A DNA stretch of 9,029 nucleotides, taken from the NCBI GenBank assembly GCA_021204375.1, contig JAJPZL010000095.1, positions 1 to 9,029 of the forward strand, written 5' to 3'. The stretch's first letter is position 1. Each line of letters starts with the position of its first letter. Source of the stretch: Bacteroides sp. (lineage in GTDB: Bacteria > Bacteroidota > Bacteroidia > Bacteroidales > Bacteroidaceae). Positions 5,992 through 9,029 of this stretch are shown here, piece by piece. A model generated the notes under the pieces. It was not told the origin of the DNA. It saw only the letters and a list, made by a program, of their open reading frames with translations, and ran no database searches. A program made the translations under genes and the position numbers.

Positions 5992-8216
5992 AATGTATAT
6001 GCTTTTTCGGATTGTTCAATGATTATACCTCCTTTATCCCCTTCTCCCCACTCTGCCAGCTGAGCAGAAAGCTCAATAGCTGTTTTGTTTACGGTAATGG
6101 TAATAATGGTCTCCTTTCCTCCTACGAATGATAAAGGTTCACTGGTAATGGCCTGGAAAGGTGTACCAGGATATCCCGGTAAAGTGATAGTGGTAATCAC
6201 ACTGGTCGCTACACGGTCCTGTGGCATGACAAGAGCACTGTACTGTACACCATCTGTTTCAGTTTTTGGAACTACATCACCTGTATTTGTCGGATTGATC
6301 AGGGTTCCGGTTGTTAGGTCCATGGTTCCGCTGAGCGCAAAGTTGTTCAGTACAATGGTAGAATCTACCAGCTCACTCTCTTCGAATCCTGTTCCGGCTA
6401 TCAGCTTTATAATAACTTTGCTGGTAGCATGAGTAAAGTTAAAATTGATCATTTGCGGATCAGAAAGATCCGCACGACTGACAAGCAGATCATAATGGTC
6501 GTAATAACTGTTATCTGCCAGGCTTTGGTCGTTCCTAATATTCCACGCAAAGGTTGTTCCGCTCAGGGTGGGTTGGCCGGTAGTGGAGTAGATGGCGGTC
6601 AGGTTAAGCGATAAATTGGGTTGGTCGTCCCAGTAGATCGGAGTTCCGCTCCATTCATATCCGTCTGTCCCGTTGGTATAGGTATAGGGATAAGTGTTAT
6701 CTACGGTATTACTACTCAGCTTATTGATATAGATTGTTTTATCTTTAAAGAAGTCTTCGGTTCCCAGAAGTGTACCGGTTACAGTGAAGGCAATAGGGAC
6801 CAGGGTGATATTTTCTCCCGTTTCCCAATCAACCACGTTCGCACTGATGCTAACTCCTGTCTTAGACATATCTACCTCCAGAATAGTAGTTACACCGGCC
6901 GGATAGGTAATATCGTTATCGTAAGTAGCTGTATAAGTACGCCCGTTAAAAATAACCTGGAGCACAGCGTTTCCCTGTTGAATGGTTTGCGGCTGAATAA
7001 GTGCCAGGCCGCTGTTTGTATTACTGCCTACTCCGGTTGCTACAGTGATGTTACCGGTTGTAGTACCAGGTTGGAATATCCCGTTATCCAGGGTAGCTCC
7101 TGTCAGGTATCCCGGCAGCGTAATTCCCATTCCTTGTCTTTCAGCTTCGGAGAAAGTTCCGTCTGTGGAAATGAGTCGTACGGCAATTTGTGCTGTAGCA
7201 TGGCTTAATTCAAAATGTACACCGTTGCTGGCAGCTACAGTTACGGGAGTTGCTACCAACCAGTCGGGAAGCTGGGTGTCGTTATAGGCGGTAGCCCGCT
7301 CAATATAGCCATAAAAAGTGGTTGGGTCGTCCAGGGCTTCCCAGTATACTACCGGGTTGGCTATGAATGAATCGGTTGCTGCCTGATAGGTGAAAGTGGT
7401 TAGTTCCTGACGGTTTGTTTCGTCCCACGTATATACGATCAGTTGTTCACCATCCAATATACCGGTTCCGCCTGATATAGCTGTACCGATGGTTATGGCT
7501 TTTAATTCAATGGTTTCTTCAGTCCAATCGATCACAGTAACGCTTACGCTTACCTCCTCTTTATGTACGGTTACAATAAAAGTGTAAGCTACGCCGGGAG
7601 CATAGGTAAATCCGTTTACTTCTTTCACATGATAGGGACGTCCGTTAATAGTGACAGCAAGGAGCGGATCCGCCGGATCTATGGTCTGGGGCTGGAAAAT
7701 GGCCACACTATTCTGAGAATCGGTACGATCTACCAGGATATCCTGTCGGGTAGTGCCTTCTACAAAAGCTCCGTTCTCTTCATATCCGCCGGTCAGGTAG
7801 TCGGGAAGTGTAAGGGTGGCACTGTTCAGGTCGCTTTCTGAGAAAGTGTCAGATTGTAACCGGACCATTACTTTAGACAAGGCATGGGACAGCATAAAGT
7901 TTGCCGGATTATACCGGTTCACACTGATCTGATCTGCCAGGAGAATATCCGGTAGCTGAGTGTTGTTCAGCGGTTCGGCAGCGATAATGGAAGCTCTCAA
8001 GATAGCGGGATCCTGTTCAATATCTTCCCAATAGAGGGGAGGATCGGTAGTCCAGGTATCGCTGAATGTATAGGTATACGTTTTCAGGAAGCTGAAATCA
8101 GTTCCTGCTTCATCCTGTATATAGATATTGAGTTCATCCCCGACATTTACATTGACATTGTCGTTTGCGGGTGGCTGGACGATCACTATATCATAATAGA
8201 TCGGATCAGTATCCAT
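5988..8216 (-). CDS. Gene A modules 2-4, three tandem fimbrillin-like domains
   Basis: The 742-residue open piece starts at ATG 8216, directly after the internal TGA. It has no signal peptide and begins in the linker after module 1, so the ATG is probably an internal Met. Three modules end at Trp 231 (VIDW), 464 (VVDW) and 723 (LAEW). Each contains a strand block: LSHALSKVMVRL (109-120), LSHATAQIAVRL (337-348) and FTHATSKVIIKL (594-605). A YW motif before a hydrophobic strand recurs too (LYWED, VYWEA, IYWDD). The natural stop TGA 5988 overlaps gene B. Expressed alone, the piece would stay in the cytoplasm. Confidence 0.8.
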   Translation of the reverse strand: MDTDPIYYDIVIVQPPANDNVNVNVGDELNIYIQDEAGTDFSFLKTYTYTFSDTWTTDPPLYWEDIEQDPAILRASIIAAEPLNNTQLPDILLADQISVNRYNPANFMLSHALSKVMVRLQSDTFSESDLNSATLTLPDYLTGGYEENGAFVEGTTRQDILVDRTDSQNSVAIFQPQTIDPADPLLAVTINGRPYHVKEVNGFTYAPGVAYTFIVTVHKEEVSVSVTVIDWTEETIELKAITIGTAISGGTGILDGEQLIVYTWDETNRQELTTFTYQAATDSFIANPVVYWEALDDPTTFYGYIERATAYNDTQLPDWLVATPVTVAASNGVHFELSHATAQIAVRLISTDGTFSEAERQGMGITLPGYLTGATLDNGIFQPGTTTGNITVATGVGSNTNSGLALIQPQTIQQGNAVLQVIFNGRTYTATYDNDITYPAGVTTILEVDMSKTGVSISANVVDWETGENITLVPIAFTVTGTLLGTEDFFKDKTIYINKLSSNTVDNTYPYTYTNGTDGYEWSGTPIYWDDQPNLSLNLTAIYSTTGQPTLSGTTFAWNIRNDQSLADNSYYDHYDLLVSRADLSDPQMINFNFTHATSKVIIKLIAGTGFEESELVDSTIVLNNFALSGTMDLTTGTLINPTNTGDVVPKTETDGVQYSALVMPQDRVATSVITTITLPGYPGTPFQAITSEPLSFVGGKETIITITVNKTAIELSAQLAEWGEGDKGGIIIEQSEKAYTL

Positions 8217-8219
8217 TCA
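8217..8219 (-). other. In-frame TGA at a conserved Trp position in gene A
   Basis: Module 1 ends SATIEP then TGA; the other modules have VIDW, VVDW and LAEW at the same place, all with TGG. A single G to A change of TGG gives TGA. The reading frame continues without shift into module 2. Confidence 0.88.
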
Positions 8220-8822
8220 GGGCTCAATGGTAGCACTGACAGTGATCGGGTTCTGCGAGAGAGTTACATTGAATGTATATTGATAACCGCTCTTCAATTC
8301 CAGTGTATCGGCCATATAGGCAATATAAGTATCTCCGTCGGGAGTGGCAAATTCAAAGACCACTCCTGTGCCGGCAGCACGGGGCAGTACGATGGCTTCC
8401 CTATAGCTGGTAACTTCACCGGTCCTGCGGGGAACTGTGATATCGTTCTGGTTGCTACCGTTATCTGTAAAAGTGGTATTGACCAGATCGTATGTCCTGT
8501 TGTTGTACATTCCCTGGAGGGTAAGCTGGCAATCTGCCAGGGAGACATAATCTCCGTTCTCTTCCGTGGTTAGATTGAATACTAGTTTACTGAGCCGGTG
8601 GTAGAAATAGATATCTACATCAGGATCTGTTTTAGAGAAACCGCTCCGGTGTACTCCGGTCATCAGGTCAATAGCCGGCAGGTCAGTCTGGTCGGCTATA
8701 TCGACCGGATAAAGCATGCTGGTGGAGAGGTCTGATCTGTATGGATAGTAAGTAGAGAGCCTTATCTGGCTTCCATTTTGGGGAAAGTAAGCCAGGTTAT
8801 CATCGGAGACCGCTGTGAACAT
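8217..8822 (-). CDS. Gene A module 1 (fimbrillin domain)
   Basis: The frame is open from 8834 after the TAG; ATG 8822 is the first Met but is internal to the domain. The 201 residues hold AYFPQNGSQIRLSTYYPY, the SGFSKTDPDVDIYFYHRLSKLVF block, LTLQGMYNNRTYDL, and SGYQYTFNVTLSQNPI followed by VSATIEP. This is very close to the standard fimbrillin-family pattern, in which the last strand normally reads on to Trp. It stops at TGA 8217-8219 in place of that Trp. Confidence 0.8.
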   Translation of the reverse strand: MFTAVSDDNLAYFPQNGSQIRLSTYYPYRSDLSTSMLYPVDIADQTDLPAIDLMTGVHRSGFSKTDPDVDIYFYHRLSKLVFNLTTEENGDYVSLADCQLTLQGMYNNRTYDLVNTTFTDNGSNQNDITVPRRTGEVTSYREAIVLPRAAGTGVVFEFATPDGDTYIAYMADTLELKSGYQYTFNVTLSQNPITVSATIEP

Positions 8823-8834
8823 ACCCAGGGTTTC

Positions 8835-8837
8835 CTA
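8835..8837 (-). other. In-frame TAG in gene A module 1
   Basis: The codon lies between NKCYRT and ETLGMFTAV. The flanks are the N-terminal strand and the 'f.a...YFP' segment of a fimbrillin domain and stay in one frame. It is one step from CAG, TGG, AAG, GAG or a Tyr codon. Confidence 0.85.
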
Positions 8838-9029
8838 GGTACGATAACATTTATTAAAATCGTTATCCAGGATCTGGGTATAATCGGAGTTGTAGACTGT
8901 TACCCCGATCTCATCGCCCGCTTCCCATTCGGTGTTGACTGCCCGGCTGGTAATTCCTCCGTTTATAACGATGGAACCGTCTCCCTCGGGGTTGATCACC
9001 CCTTTATTATCATCCGAACAGGAAGCGAT
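8838..9029 (-). CDS. Gene A N-terminal piece, partial at window edge
   Basis: There are 64 codons from the edge to TAG 8835. The piece holds the lipobox end (IASC), the acidic tail SDDNKG typical of surface-exported Bacteroidales lipoproteins, TSRA at 27-30, and EAGDEIGVTVYN, the 'GDEIgV' motif found just after the Arg motif in many fimbrillins (compare TGDEIRV in gene E). Confidence 0.7.

Larger units (their letters stand above)
5988..8219 (-). repeat. Tandem fimbrillin modules (protein-level repeat)
   Basis: Module ends fall at codons 8217-8219 (TGA), 7524-7526 (TGG), 6825-6827 (TGG) and 6048-6050 (TGG), a period of 231, 233 and 259 codons. Modules 2 and 3 share long parallel motifs (NNTQLPDILLA / NDTQLPDWLVA; VEGTTRQDI / QPGTTTGNI; PLLAVTINGRPYHV / AVLQVIFNGRTYTA), suggesting a relatively recent duplication; module 4 is more diverged. 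Confidence 0.8.
5988..9029 (-). pseudogene. Four-module fimbrillin polyprotein, broken by TAG and TGA, 5' end outside window (gene A, whole)
   Basis: One continuous frame of 1014 codons runs from the window edge to TGA 5988. The visible start, IASC followed by SDDN, is the end of a lipoprotein signal peptide, so only about 15-20 residues are missing. Module 1 covers visible residues 4-271, module 2 about 272-505, module 3 about 506-738, and module 4 to the end. Each module ends with a beta strand carrying Trp (residues 502, 735, 994); module 1 has the premature TGA at that place (271). A TAG is codon 65. Modules 2 and 3 are closest to each other (LTLPDYLTGG / ITLPGYLTGA; IFQPQTI / LIQPQTI). 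The protein would be an unusually long surface fimbrillin with subunits pre-fused. Lesions may be real decay or base errors. Confidence 0.8.

Noticed and set aside
6621..7208. Plus-strand open frame of 195 codons, and the other plus-strand frames
   Set aside because: They lie antisense to well-supported fimbrillin domains, have no signal, domain or start context, and follow from the stop-poor complement of these genes.
8217..8219. Selenocysteine at the internal TGA
   Set aside because: The sister modules have Trp, not Cys, and I see no clear SECIS-like hairpin just downstream; a surface pilin has no known need for Sec.
905..9029. Alternative genetic code explaining the internal stops
   Set aside because: TAG, TAA and TGA all appear inside genes, while TAA (4975, 2821, 858) and TGA (5988) end genes at sensible places with tight spacing to the next start. 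No single reassignment fits.
62..9029. Diversity-generating retroelement targets or invertible segments within the pilin genes
   Set aside because: I saw no template/variable repeat pair, no reverse transcriptase and no clear inverted repeats flanking a gene part; the module similarity is in direct tandem order at protein level.

Overview
The window reads as one minus-strand operon of Bacteroidales-type surface lipoproteins, mostly of the fimbrillin (FimA/Mfa1-like, type V pilus) families. The assignment to Bacteroidota rests on several points: tandem fimbrillin genes with lipobox signal peptides, Asp-rich residues after the lipid Cys, A-rich gene leaders without a clear Shine-Dalgarno, and GLUG repeats. 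The genus cannot be told from this sequence. All real genes read from high to low coordinates. Plus-strand frames are shadows. No stretch over about 20 bases lies between genes, and no promoter, terminator, RNA gene, IS element or CRISPR array is visible.

Layout in transcription order. Gene A (9029-5988, 5' end cut by the window edge) is a polyprotein of four fimbrillin-like modules, interrupted by an in-frame TAG (8835-8837) and an in-frame TGA (8217-8219). Gene B (5991-4975, intact, 338 aa) is a single fimbrillin-like lipoprotein whose start overlaps the stop of A by 4 bp. Gene C (4965-2821, 714 codons) has an N-terminal fimbrillin part and a C-terminal GLUG-repeat part, with two in-frame TAA codons (4171-4173, 4093-4095). 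Gene D (2809-858, about 650 codons) has the same fimbrillin plus GLUG plan, with an in-frame TAG (1820-1822) and a one-base frameshift near 997/998. Gene E (838 to about 62) is a fimbrillin-family lipoprotein that runs into the poly-C edge without its C-terminus. Spacers are -4, 9, 11 and (to the ancestral stop of D) 19 bp.

Inferred joint role: exported lipoproteins that assemble into, or decorate, a type V-like fimbria. The multi-module protein A and single pilins B and E would be structural or accessory parts. The GLUG-bearing C and D would be candidates for exposed tip or adhesive subunits. All five carry a lipobox and, 24-36 residues after the lipid Cys, an Arg-centred motif. In Porphyromonas fimbrillins an Arg-specific protease cuts at a comparable place.

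The main anomaly is that three of the five genes carry nonsense codons, using all three stop codons, while domain homology continues in the same frame on both sides. One of them (TGA) sits exactly where the three sister modules have a conserved Trp. This argues against a simple alternative code. It fits either recent decay by substitution or base errors/damage in the assembled sequence. The first 60 bases are almost pure C (poly-G on the coding strand), which looks like a sequencing artefact at a contig end and makes an assembly-quality explanation a serious possibility.
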